Shown piece after piece: positions 1 through 7,778 of a DNA stretch of 10,139 nucleotides. This DNA comes from CAYRFQ01 sp964423615 (GTDB lineage Bacteria > Planctomycetota > Planctomycetia > Gemmatales > Gemmataceae), in NCBI GenBank assembly GCA_964423615.1, contig CAYRFQ010000161.1, forward strand, positions 1 to 10,139, in the 5' to 3' direction. Both the position numbers and the translations under genes were made by a program. Under the pieces are notes generated by a model. The model was not told where the DNA came from, did not search any database, and saw only the letters and a program-made list of their open reading frames with translations. Numbering within the stretch: position 1 is the first letter of the stretch; every line of letters starts with the position of its first letter.

Positions 1-431
1 CAGCCACGACGACCCAGTTATGTCCCGAAGCCGTGGCCGTTCGTTTTTCCGTCGAGGCCACGGCATCGCGAAACCATCCGAGTCCCCAGACACATCGTCC
101 GCGTTTGTGGGCCAGTGTGTCATCGACGAGCAGAGTAATTCGACCGAAAAGATTGAAGGTCGTGAGAATCAACCAGAGAACGTGTTTGCCCAAGTGGGCG
201 ACTTTCCAGGTGGATCGGCAGAAGAAGTTATAATAGCGATCGAGGTTATGTCTTTGAGAATAGTCAGGAACACATTGAGGATGGATGTTCAGAGCGACGT
301 TTCGGATTTTGTGAGTTGCCAAGCCCATGACCCAACCGACAAGCAGTTCTGAGCACGTCACAAACGAAGGAGTCGTGAAGGCTCCGGCTAAGTGTTGAAG
401 GATGGGCGAGAGACGGTATTATTGACCACAT
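1..431 (-). CDS. IS701-type DDE transposase, N-terminal part (cut by window edge, apparently frameshifted near its start)
   Basis: This is the N-terminal part of an insertion-sequence transposase; the rest lies beyond the left edge. Reading the minus strand from 418 down to 1 gives about 139 open codons. They contain LSPILQHLAGAF, then RYYNFFCRSTWKV (the counterpart of the family's 'YHRFFSRARW' segment), then LLVDDTLAHKRG with the first catalytic Asp, and finally a stretch ending in GHNWVVV. This order is typical of IS701-like DDE transposases (DDE_5 type). The frame is closed just upstream by TAA (421-419). An ATG at 431-429 with a strong AAGGAG ribosome site sits exactly where the family N-terminus should begin, but it is one base out of frame with the body. 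A one-base change within the AATAATA run would join them. In the present sequence the first in-frame starts are GTG at 361 and ATG at 328, which would drop conserved residues. Family assignment is fairly sure; whether the gene is active is doubtful. Confidence 0.75.
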
Positions 432-438
432 GGGAAGA

Positions 439-444
439 CTCCTT
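439..444 (-). promoter_or_regulatory. Ribosome binding site of the transposase
   Basis: On the minus strand this reads AAGGAG, within AAAAGGAG, and is followed after 7 bases by ATG (431-429). Sequence and spacing are near ideal. It supports 431 as the original start of the transposase, although the conserved body is in the next frame. Confidence 0.55.
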
Positions 445-543
445 TTCGTGAAGGTTTTTCAACTTGCCTTCTTCACGATAGGAGGTCTCCCTTTCTTTGC
501 CTTCGAAAAATCCAAAAACCAATCTGAACAAGCGATCACAATT

Positions 544-560
544 CTTTGCGAACGTTCAGA
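544..560 (+). repeat. 17-bp repeat, left copy
   Basis: CTTTGCGAACGTTCAGA occurs here on the plus strand and exactly, in inverted orientation, at 9907-9923. The core GAACGTTC is a perfect palindrome. In both places the plus strand continues into a T/G-rich tract. Confidence 0.6.
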
Positions 561-676
561 TTGTTATGTGTTGTTTGTTCTTTTTTGTGGTGACTCGTCG
601 CTACTGTGTTTCTTGCCGCTTCGAAGTCTCCCCGGTTCTGGGAACGTGAGATCTATTGAGTGTCCAGTTTGTGTGT

Positions 677-711
677 TTTCGAGGGAGGGCGCGGGGCCTC
701 CCCCGTCGAAA
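677..711. terminator. Strong GC-rich hairpin downstream of the lipoprotein gene (possible terminator)
   Basis: The plus strand reads TTTCGAGGGAGG (677-688), an 8-base loop, CCTCCC (697-702), three unpaired bases, then TCGAAA (706-711). This makes a 12-bp stem with one 3-base bulge. It lies about 125 bases after the stop of the lipoprotein gene and before the transposase, so it could end the minus-strand transcript. Neither strand has a U-tract right after the stem, so a classical intrinsic terminator is not shown. Confidence 0.35.
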
Positions 712-837
712 GCACGGCCTGTCGCACTACAAATTCGGACAGTCATTTATTGTCGTCCCAACCAAAAAGTTTCGATCCGATCCCACCTTCCCGTGGACCT
801 CAGCAACTTCAGTGGTCCTCGGAAACACCTTGTCGGG

Positions 838-1278
838 CTACTTGGTCTTCGCGGCGGAAGTGAGTTTGAGATTGTGGGTTTGCCTGCCAAGCTTCACTTG
901 ATAGGTGAGCCCCGATTGTTCGGCCTCCTCGTACTTGCGAGGAATCGCCACTCCTCCTTTCAGGTAATCGGCAGGGATGGTAGACTTCGGCGGCGGCTTG
1001 GTATGACTGAACGCCTCCGGTTCGCGCGGACGAGTGCGAACGGCTATCCGGACCAACCCCGGCGGACAATCAGAAATCCGATAGGTTCCATCTTTGTGGA
1101 TGTGTGCCAGCCGTGGTTTCTTGTCCTCGCTCATAAAGATCACTGACCCAGAAGTGAGCGGCTTCCCATCGTACTCGACGGTTCCTTCAATTTCTCCGGT
1201 CGATGGGCCACATCCCGCCAAGGGGAGGACAGAGACCAGAAGGCAAACTCCGCGCAAAGCTGGTGAAATCGTTGTCAT
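838..1278 (-). CDS. Small planctomycete lipoprotein with a carboxypeptidase-regulatory-like fold
   Basis: This 146-residue protein has a hydrophobic signal segment at about residues 8-22 ending in a lipobox L-A-G-C, with the lipidated Cys at 23, so it should be anchored in the envelope. After the Cys comes GEIEGTVEYDGKPLTSGSVIF, the opening of the beta-sandwich seen in many planctomycete lipoproteins of the carboxypeptidase-regulatory-like type. The C-terminal pattern, IPRKY then SGLTYQVKLG and NLKL, is also usual for these proteins. The start ATG at 1278 has AGAGGT eight bases upstream. The gene begins 33 bases after the esterase stop, so the two are probably co-transcribed. No enzymatic residues are visible, and the function of this family is unknown; a structural or ligand-binding role at the cell surface is only a guess. 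Confidence 0.88.
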   Translation of the reverse strand: MTTISPALRGVCLLVSVLPLAGCGPSTGEIEGTVEYDGKPLTSGSVIFMSEDKKPRLAHIHKDGTYRISDCPPGLVRIAVRTRPREPEAFSHTKPPPKSTIPADYLKGGVAIPRKYEEAEQSGLTYQVKLGRQTHNLKLTSAAKTK

Positions 1279-1311
1279 GAGTCGTTACCTCTTGAAGATC
1301 ATTCCTTCAAT

Positions 1312-3234
1312 TCAGCCTTCGATAAACACATCTTTTCCCGCAGTTGAGGCACAATTCACCAGGACAACGGATCGGTCTGACGTGAGGGTCGCGCCGGATT
1401 CGAGATAAATCCCACCACCCAATCCGTCTCCTTTCGTCCGAGACGAGCCTTTTCCTCCGGTAGCCGAGTTCAGAAGGACCAACGACCGATCGAGACGGAC
1501 TTGGGAATTTGTCGCGGCGTAGATTCCTCCGCCGAAAGCGTTACCCCCAGTACCCGTTGGGGCGTTTTTCCCAGTAACTTGGTTCACAAGGATCCAGCTT
1601 CGGAAGATGGCCAGTTCTCCCTGTTCGAGGTTCGCGAGACCACCGCCGAAGTTCGCCGCTCCGCCTTCTGCGGAGTTATGCAAAAAAAGCGTACGCGAGA
1701 GGGTAACGACTCCGGCATTCGCAATCCCCCCACCTCCGTTGGTTTCGGCGCCAGAGGCCGAATTGTGGACGAATTGACTGTTCGTTATGTTCAAGGTCGC
1801 GCCGGCGACATTATAAATTCCTCCACCCAACGCCTGGACTGAATCTCCCGTCGCTTGGTTATGGGTAACGAGGGAGAACCCAAGGTTCAGCGTGCCCTCG
1901 TTCAAGATGGCACCTCCCACGTCGGCAACGCCGTCCCGCAACGCCAATCCTTCCAGGGTAGCGGTTACCCCCGAATGGACCTGAAACACACGACTGTCTC
2001 CGGAGCCGCTGATCGAGCGATGCCTGCCTTGAATGTGGACGTCATCCGTGAGGTCGAGCTGGCCCTGAGTGAGATATACTGTTCGGGGTCGAGCGGGGCC
2101 GGCAAAACGGATCGTTTGGGGGCCTGAGAAGTTGTTTGCCAAACCGATGGCCTCGCGCAAGGACGTCTGCCCGTCGTTGTTGTCGATTACGTCGGCCAAC
2201 GTATCGACAACGAAGCCGCCCACACCCAGTTGGTCAAAGATCGCTTGGGCAGCTCGCTCACCGATGCGTTCGTGCCCCGCAGCACTCGGATGGACGATAT
2301 CCCAGAAAACAAAGCTATTCGGGTCGCCGGGAGGAAGTTCGGCCATCACTGCGGGGTTGGAGCCAAACTCACACTCCGGACAAAAGGCGTCGGTCGCATT
2401 CGCAAACCCTGCCGCAGCGGGATTCGCGATGACTTCTTTCAACAGGCCGTTGGTGTCCACCTGATAAATTTGGGCCCCGAGGGGGCCGAAGGTTTGTTGC
2501 AACGCGGCGAGAGAACCATTGAGGCCAGTGTTGATCGTGCCGACGGCGAAGCCGATAGCGCCGCGAACTTCAGGTGGGTAAGTCGCGAACACCGGAATCA
2601 GCTCCAATGGCGACAAGTTGGGCACCACGACGTGTTTCGCACCGGCGGTGAGCAAGTCCGAAACGTGCTGAGTCATGTCCGTCACGGTCGTGGTCGCGAG
2701 TTCGGTCAAGTCTTCTAGAGTGGGAAGGGTAGGCCCGAGTAAATTGAAGAAATTTGTGGCTCCACCCCAGAGCGCCACCAAACTGTCTTCGAGCGAAGGA
2801 TCGGTTGGGCCGACGCCATCGGTGGGATCGAGCAACATGTCGATCTGCGTGCCGATGTTGGGAATGGGCGGCAAGCCACCGCCGAGATCGAACGTACCAT
2901 CTCCCGTGCGAGCACTCGGGAAGGCATAATTCGTGCCCCCCGCAACGACTGGAAGCGGCGTGGGCAAGTTCAATTCCTCCGCCAACGTCTCTACCCAGTT
3001 CGGCCCATTCGTGAAGCGTCCCTGGAAATACAGCGGCGATCCGTTGACATCCACCGGAGGTGGAACGAAACCACCGCTCCGCGCGAACGCATTCCCCGTC
3101 TCCGAAAGACTATCCCCAAAGACTAACAACTCCGAAAACGGCAGCCCAGCAGGAGCTACCCGATCTTCGAGGCGTTCCAAACGAAGCCGGAGAGTATGAG
3201 TTCGGGGCAAGGATTTTTGAGATAGTGTGAACAT
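1312..3234 (-). CDS. Secreted SGNH/GDSL esterase fused to a CSLREA/right-handed beta-helix domain
   Basis: This 640-residue protein is predicted to be exported. Residues 1-29 hold a basic segment and LERLEDRVAPA, the N-terminal motif of planctomycete extracellular proteins. Residues 35-335 form a lipase/esterase domain: block I VFGDSLSETGNAF with nucleophile Ser42, a GGTNYAF block around 99-105, and block V WDIVHPSAAGH with Asp312 and His315. Block III reads WGGATNFF (156-163) where G-x-N-D is expected, so the usual oxyanion Asn is displaced or replaced by Thr160. A C-P-E-C pair lies at 285-288. Residues 342-363 are a CSLREA segment (VVDTLAD then TSLREAI). From about 385 to the end, repeated GGGI/GGAI turns indicate a right-handed beta-helix like polymorphic outer-membrane proteins. 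A longer GTG start at 3345 is possible, but ATG 3234 has AGGAGA eight bases upstream and places the export motif near the N-terminus. The substrate is unknown; an ester of a surface polymer or lipid is a guess. Confidence 0.9.
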   Translation of the reverse strand: MFTLSQKSLPRTHTLRLRLERLEDRVAPAGLPFSELLVFGDSLSETGNAFARSGGFVPPPVDVNGSPLYFQGRFTNGPNWVETLAEELNLPTPLPVVAGGTNYAFPSARTGDGTFDLGGGLPPIPNIGTQIDMLLDPTDGVGPTDPSLEDSLVALWGGATNFFNLLGPTLPTLEDLTELATTTVTDMTQHVSDLLTAGAKHVVVPNLSPLELIPVFATYPPEVRGAIGFAVGTINTGLNGSLAALQQTFGPLGAQIYQVDTNGLLKEVIANPAAAGFANATDAFCPECEFGSNPAVMAELPPGDPNSFVFWDIVHPSAAGHERIGERAAQAIFDQLGVGGFVVDTLADVIDNNDGQTSLREAIGLANNFSGPQTIRFAGPARPRTVYLTQGQLDLTDDVHIQGRHRSISGSGDSRVFQVHSGVTATLEGLALRDGVADVGGAILNEGTLNLGFSLVTHNQATGDSVQALGGGIYNVAGATLNITNSQFVHNSASGAETNGGGGIANAGVVTLSRTLFLHNSAEGGAANFGGGLANLEQGELAIFRSWILVNQVTGKNAPTGTGGNAFGGGIYAATNSQVRLDRSLVLLNSATGGKGSSRTKGDGLGGGIYLESGATLTSDRSVVLVNCASTAGKDVFIEG

Positions 3235-3242
3235 AGTGCTCT

Positions 3243-3248
3243 TCTCCT
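3243..3248 (-). promoter_or_regulatory. Ribosome binding site of the esterase gene
   Basis: The minus strand reads AGGAGA eight bases before ATG 3234. This site decides for the 640-residue protein rather than the GTG at 3345, which would add 37 residues unlike any export signal. Confidence 0.65.
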
Positions 3249-3400
3249 GGTTGAGAATGTTCGAGTGTCTGAAAATCATGAGGCTGTCCGAAGTCCAAGT
3301 CAGCGCGCACCAAGGGCGGACAGCAAACCCTGTCTGCGTTGACACGTTAAAAAGCAGGAAGTCGTTTGCGGAGCGCAGAAGTTCGACTGGCGCCGGCCGA

Positions 3401-4294
3401 TTACCAATCCCTCGGTCTGTCGCGGCTGCTAGGGGTCACTAACGCCCACCAGGTCTCTCCCGATATGGAAGGATTCAACACATGCACGCTGCAATCGCAC
3501 ATGACAACGGGCATGCCGCCGAGATGGGGAGTCGACGCCCGGGTTGGGTCACAATCATCTTCCTCGGGACGATATTGAAACTTGGAGGCGTTTCCGATGG
3601 ATGCCGAGTACAGCCAGGAAATGGCGAAACCTGCGTGCAAGGGATCGGCTTTTCTGATTTCGTAATAGGCCCAGGCATTTCCACCCACGGTCCAAAATGA
3701 GTTGCGACACCTGGCATAGTGCTCGGCGAACAAAATGGTGTTGGACGTCCCATCCAGAATGGAGCTCATGCGGGCTGCATTTTGGGCACTGATCCACTGA
3801 CCATTCGTCGGGTTGGTTCTCGCAAAGACCTGGACATTGCCGGCATACGAGCAGGCTCCCCATTTCTTCCCAAACCTGTCTTCAATGAACCCGGCCGCCG
3901 CAGTGAAGTCCGAAGGACAAATAAACTCTTCCACCGGCTTGGCCAGGACGTTGTCGTTGGCTGGATGATGCGACCCATCCGGTCCTCGACTCGCGTTGTA
4001 GAGGTTGTTCTTCTCCAGGAAAGGGAGCAAGTGAAACTGCCCCGTGCCGAAGTCCCTGTTCGGAGTCCTGCCGACGTACCCGATGGCTGGCATAAAGGCT
4101 TTGTGGGCGTCATGGAAGAGATGCGTCGCCAGGCCGATCTGCTTGAGGTTGTTTTTACAACTCATCCGATTCGCGCTTTCGCGGACCCTTTGGATAGCAG
4201 GAAGGAGCAGCCCTATCAGGACCGCGATGATAGCAATAACGACCAACAGTTCGAGGAGCGTGAAGCCAGATTTGGACGGGGCATTAGTTTTCAT
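3401..4294 (-). CDS. DUF1559 prepilin-like protein (type II pseudopilin N-terminus)
   Basis: This 297-residue protein starts with a short basic leader and GFTLLELLVVIAIIAVLIGLL. That is a type IV prepilin/type II pseudopilin signal: cleavage is expected between Gly10 and Phe11, with the conserved Glu at position +5 (Glu15) and one N-terminal membrane helix. It continues with the DUF1559 pattern, LLPAIQRVRESANRMSCKNNLKQIG in part, F-x-C-P-S-D around 124-129, and DGTSNTILFAE at 181-191. The family is greatly expanded in planctomycetes, is exported and of unknown role. The C-terminal H-X9-DG motif is altered: His257 and Asp267 keep the spacing, but Cys268 replaces Gly. The start at 4294 has AGGA eight bases upstream. 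The gene follows the kinase gene by 102 bases, with a hairpin between them, so it may share the transcript only in part. Family assignment is secure. Confidence 0.93.
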   Translation of the reverse strand: MKTNAPSKSGFTLLELLVVIAIIAVLIGLLLPAIQRVRESANRMSCKNNLKQIGLATHLFHDAHKAFMPAIGYVGRTPNRDFGTGQFHLLPFLEKNNLYNASRGPDGSHHPANDNVLAKPVEEFICPSDFTAAAGFIEDRFGKKWGACSYAGNVQVFARTNPTNGQWISAQNAARMSSILDGTSNTILFAEHYARCRNSFWTVGGNAWAYYEIRKADPLHAGFAISWLYSASIGNASKFQYRPEEDDCDPTRASTPHLGGMPVVMCDCSVHVLNPSISGETWWALVTPSSRDRPRDW

Positions 4295-4344
4295 GACTGA
4301 ATTCCTGAGTCGTCGAGTTCCTCATGGATCGGTTCCAGGAAGGA

Positions 4345-4373
4345 ATTGGTTGGCCAATCCGGCGGCCAACAAT
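4345..4373. terminator. Hairpin between kinase and DUF1559 genes (terminator or attenuator)
   Basis: The plus strand reads ATTG (4345-4348), one bulged G, TTGGCC (4350-4355), an 8-base loop, GGCCAA (4364-4369) and CAAT (4370-4373). This is a 10-bp stem with one bulge. It starts 23 bases after the kinase stop codon. On the minus strand it is followed by a pyrimidine-rich but not T-run sequence, so it may be a leaky terminator, a processing site or an RNA-stability element. Confidence 0.4.
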
Positions 4374-4396
4374 GGGGGTCACTTGGTTTTCTCTTC

Positions 4397-7300
4397 TCAC
4401 GGAGACGGGCTACCGTCTCGCAAAATGACAGTCCCATCGTCGTGCCCGACCGCCAGCCGATACCCCTTGGGATCGAAAGCCAGGCAACGCGCGAGGGCAT
4501 GGCCGAAGTTCTGTCGTGCGAAGGGATCACTATCAACGGCTTTCAAACTGAGAATTTCCTTACCAGTGATGGTGCTCCAGACTTTGACCGTTCCGTCAAG
4601 CCCGGCCGAGACCAATCGCTCGCCACCGGAAGCGAAGGCCACGTCGTAGACTGCTCCAGAATGACCGGTAAGTTTATGGAGACGCTCTCCCGAGCGAACG
4701 TCCCACACAAGAATGAAACCCTTGACGTCTGCCGTCGCTAGCCGTGTTTCGTCATCGCTGTAGGCCACACTCCAGATGTCTTTGGCCGGCGAATCCCTGA
4801 GTGTGTTCTTCCAGTCCTCGGCACTCAGGTCGTACCTTCGAAGCGGCGCCGTGACTTTTCCGCCGACGGCGAGGGTCTTGCGAGCTTGGTTCCAGGCAAT
4901 CGCGTTGACCGGCGCAGGGCATGGAATGGTCAGTCGAGGTTGCACCAGGTCCGATAGTTCCCAAACATGGATCGTTCTATCCTCCGACGAGGTGACAAGC
5001 GTGCTTTCGGTCTGGTACAACAAGTCCGTCACCGCCTTCGAATGGGCCGCAAACGAGCTCTGTCGGTTCCCTGTATTCACGTCATAGATTGACACTTTGC
5101 CGTCCTTTGAGCCACAGGCCAAAGAGGCGTCGGAAGGGTTGAACGCTATCGAAACGATGTTGGTGGCTTTCAGCTCACGACCCTTCTTCGAGCTGGCGGA
5201 GAGGTCCCGCACGTGAACTATTCCATCCCCCGAGACCGTGGCAAGATACTGGCCGTGAGGCCCGAAGGCTATGTCTCGGACCGGTCCGTTTGACACCCGA
5301 AAGGTCTGCACGGCTAACGCGTGAGGCGATTTCCAGTTCTCCAAGGCAAACTGTTTTTCCGCTGGATAGACCAACACATTGTCGTCAGGATGAAACGCCA
5401 AGCCTGTCAAATGGCTCTGGGATCTCCGGACGTCGAACACTTGCCGCCCCGCCTGGGGGACCGACCACACTGTAACCGTCCCACGCAACACGGCCGCCAG
5501 ATACTCTCCCTTGTGGCTGAACATGATCCCCTTGCACAGGGCATGGTTGACGCTACTGGGAAGATGGAACTGCTCAAGCGTCTTGGTGTTCCAAAACGAA
5601 GCCGTTCCCTGTGTGGATGCGGCGAAATAGGTTCCTTTCGGATGGACAGCGAGAGCGTAAATATACGTCCCAGTGTGAATGTTCTGACTACGGAGTTCGT
5701 TCAATTCCGGGACGCTCAGAACCCTCACGGTCTCATCCTCCACGGCCCCCCCGACGTAGATATGAGTAGGCCCGGTTTCACTCACCAAAAAGGACAGCGC
5801 CTCGATCTCGACACCACAATTCTTGATACTTTTCTTGAGCCTCAATGTCCCGTCGTGAAATTTCCACAAGGCGAGGGCCGATTTATTGACACCTCCACCA
5901 ACAGCCACGAGGGTCCCATTTGGGTGAAACGCGACAACTTCTCCCTCCACACGGACAGGTTGTTGGGGTTGGGGAATTGGCTTTAACTCACGCTTGCTTT
6001 GAGATACTTCCCACACGCGTATCTGTTTGTCGCGAGTGCTGGCTGTGATGATCCACCGTCCGTCTGGACTGAACTCGAGGGAATCGATCTCCCCAACCTC
6101 CTGCTGGAAATTAGCGACTTCTTGGAGTGTAGGATAGTCCCAGAGCTTGATCACTCCATCGTACGAAGCCGATGCAATGAGCTTCCCATCGGGTGAGCAA
6201 GCCACGACGCGAACCTCCGATTCTTGTTCCGGTGAGTAGACGACCTTCCCCTGGGCCCACCGGTTCAAGAACCTCCATTCCCAGTTCCGCAGGTTCTCTG
6301 GGCATTCCTCCAAGACCGTTTTCCCGTGCTCCAACAGTCCTTGCTTCAAGACTATGTAAGCGGTTCCCACACCCAGCCGATATTCGCTTCGTTGAGATTC
6401 TGCGAGGGCCGCGCGGGTGAGGCGAAACTGGCGGAGCAGGACGGCCAGGCCAAGGATGGAACCTATTACCAAGACGGCCCATAAAGTGCCGACAACGGGC
6501 TTCCGCCGATACGACTTCACGAGTCGAACGCCAATGTGGGTTGGTCGAGCGCGAACCGGTTTCCCTTGTTGGTATCGGTCGAGGTCATTCGCCAGAGCCA
6601 GCGCCGTCACGTAACGGTCCTCCGGCTTCTTCTCCATGCTCTTGAGACAAATCGCCTCGAGATCTTTATCGATGGCCCAAGGATTCCGTTCGCGTGGCCT
6701 TTGGGGTTGGCATTCCCGGACTTTCTCGAGTATCCGATAGCACACGGCCGGGTCCCTCAGGTCATCCTCCGGTTCGGAAAACGGGAGGGAGCCCGTGGTG
6801 AGTTGGTACAAAATGACACCCAGGCTGAAGACATCGACTGCCGAGGACAAGTCTTGCCGCCCCAAGGCTTGTTCGGGAGCCATGTAATTCAGCGTCCCAG
6901 CGATTTGTCCGTGTTGTGTGGTGCTCCGATCCTGAGTGGCTTTGTCGTTCGCATCGGGCTTGGAGTTCTGAGGACCTCGCCCTTTTTCGGACTTCGTCTG
7001 GATTGGGATGGCCAACCCAAGATCCGAAACGTAGGGAGTCCCTTTCTCGTCCATTAGGATGTTGCTTGGCTTCAGATCCCGGTGAATGATTCTCCTTTGG
7101 TGGGCGTGATGAACGGCATCGGCGATGGTCGCAAGGAGTTTTGCGATCTTTGCTTTGCGCTCACGAATGTCTTGGCGAGAGTACACGTTGCCTTTCTTGT
7201 CCTTTCGGCTTTTCTTCCTCAGCTGGGGCAGTTGGTATTCGTCCAAACGTGTGCCAACTGTCCCCCCCTCGATGAGCTTCATTGTGAAGTAGGGGCGGCC

Positions 7301-7771
7301 GTGGTGATCATCGACCTCGTAAATCGGGATGATGTGGGGGTGATCGAGTCTCGCAACACTTTCCGCTTCACTCCGAAACCTTTGCAGATCGGTCATCGTG
7401 AGGATCTGATCCGTGCGAATCATTTTCAACGCCACGATCCGGTTGAGTTTCAGATGTTTGGTCTTGTACACAATCCCCATCCCACCTCGCCCAATCACTT
7501 CAATCAATTGGTAATCACCGAACAACCCAGGCGGGACTTCCGAATGAACTGGGTGGAGAATCGGTGGTCGCACTGGTTCGTACCAATCGTCCAGCAAGTC
7601 CTCGTCTTCCAAGAATTTCAGAAGCTCTTCGCGTAAATGAGGGTACCGGCCCAAGAACGCCTCGACTTCGGGTCGTTCGCCGTTCTCGACGGCTTGGAGA
7701 TACCAGAGCACGGCATCTTCGAGATCTTCGGAAGTGTTCGGTTCGTAGGGTTCGGTTGGTCCCTCGTGCAT
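4397..7771 (-). CDS. Membrane Ser/Thr protein kinase with C-terminal WD40 propellers
   Basis: This 1124-residue protein has an N-terminal helical segment (about 16-60) typical of planctomycete kinases. The protein kinase domain spans about 87-400: glycine loop IGRGGMG (93-99), catalytic Lys116, Glu135, HRDLKPSN with Asp232 and Asn237, DLG at 250-252 and APE at 298-300. Two inserts stand out: a lysine/arginine-rich stretch (about 178-208) and a polar activation-loop extension (about 257-290). DLG replaces the usual DFG; this is tolerated in active kinases. One membrane helix (about 429-447) follows, then the NLRNWEWRFL motif common before WD40 repeats in this phylum, then about 14 WD40-like units from 515 to 1120, e.g. 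SPDGKLIASASYDG and LDGTVKVWS. The kinase would be cytoplasmic and the propellers extracytoplasmic, acting in sensing or protein contact. The gene starts 7 bases after the sigma-factor stop, so the two form an operon. The ribosome site is weak (GTAGG), suggesting translational coupling. Confidence 0.93.
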   Translation of the reverse strand: MHEGPTEPYEPNTSEDLEDAVLWYLQAVENGERPEVEAFLGRYPHLREELLKFLEDEDLLDDWYEPVRPPILHPVHSEVPPGLFGDYQLIEVIGRGGMGIVYKTKHLKLNRIVALKMIRTDQILTMTDLQRFRSEAESVARLDHPHIIPIYEVDDHHGRPYFTMKLIEGGTVGTRLDEYQLPQLRKKSRKDKKGNVYSRQDIRERKAKIAKLLATIADAVHHAHQRRIIHRDLKPSNILMDEKGTPYVSDLGLAIPIQTKSEKGRGPQNSKPDANDKATQDRSTTQHGQIAGTLNYMAPEQALGRQDLSSAVDVFSLGVILYQLTTGSLPFSEPEDDLRDPAVCYRILEKVRECQPQRPRERNPWAIDKDLEAICLKSMEKKPEDRYVTALALANDLDRYQQGKPVRARPTHIGVRLVKSYRRKPVVGTLWAVLVIGSILGLAVLLRQFRLTRAALAESQRSEYRLGVGTAYIVLKQGLLEHGKTVLEECPENLRNWEWRFLNRWAQGKVVYSPEQESEVRVVACSPDGKLIASASYDGVIKLWDYPTLQEVANFQQEVGEIDSLEFSPDGRWIITASTRDKQIRVWEVSQSKRELKPIPQPQQPVRVEGEVVAFHPNGTLVAVGGGVNKSALALWKFHDGTLRLKKSIKNCGVEIEALSFLVSETGPTHIYVGGAVEDETVRVLSVPELNELRSQNIHTGTYIYALAVHPKGTYFAASTQGTASFWNTKTLEQFHLPSSVNHALCKGIMFSHKGEYLAAVLRGTVTVWSVPQAGRQVFDVRRSQSHLTGLAFHPDDNVLVYPAEKQFALENWKSPHALAVQTFRVSNGPVRDIAFGPHGQYLATVSGDGIVHVRDLSASSKKGRELKATNIVSIAFNPSDASLACGSKDGKVSIYDVNTGNRQSSFAAHSKAVTDLLYQTESTLVTSSEDRTIHVWELSDLVQPRLTIPCPAPVNAIAWNQARKTLAVGGKVTAPLRRYDLSAEDWKNTLRDSPAKDIWSVAYSDDETRLATADVKGFILVWDVRSGERLHKLTGHSGAVYDVAFASGGERLVSAGLDGTVKVWSTITGKEILSLKAVDSDPFARQNFGHALARCLAFDPKGYRLAVGHDDGTVILRDGSPSP

Positions 7772-7778
7772 GCTCAGC

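Larger units (their letters stand above)
432..837. other. Intergenic gap between lipoprotein gene and transposase
   Basis: About 400 bases without a convincing gene. Open frames on both strands here lack conserved features and a plausible ribosome site. The stretch holds the transposase ribosome site (439-444), one copy of a 17-bp repeat (544-560) followed by a T/G-rich tract, and a strong hairpin (677-711). No promoter was recognised with confidence. Confidence 0.6.

Noticed and set aside
430..1146. Plus-strand open frame of 238 codons
   Set aside because: Its second half is the opposite strand of the lipoprotein gene, which has a lipobox, a ribosome site and a recognisable fold; the first half shows no family features.
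3316..3337. Small hairpin (GACAG/CTGTC stem) between the DUF1559 and esterase genes
   Set aside because: Only five continuous base pairs, extended by two more past a mismatch, no T-run and no link to a start or stop; too weak to call.
3235..3345. 37-residue N-terminal extension of the esterase from the GTG at 3345
   Set aside because: ATG 3234 has a good ribosome site and places the export motif close to the N-terminus; the extension has no signal-like character.
5321..5986. Long plus-strand open frames inside the kinase gene
   Set aside because: They are mirror frames of the WD40 region, with no conserved motif; the minus-strand reading is clearly the coding one.
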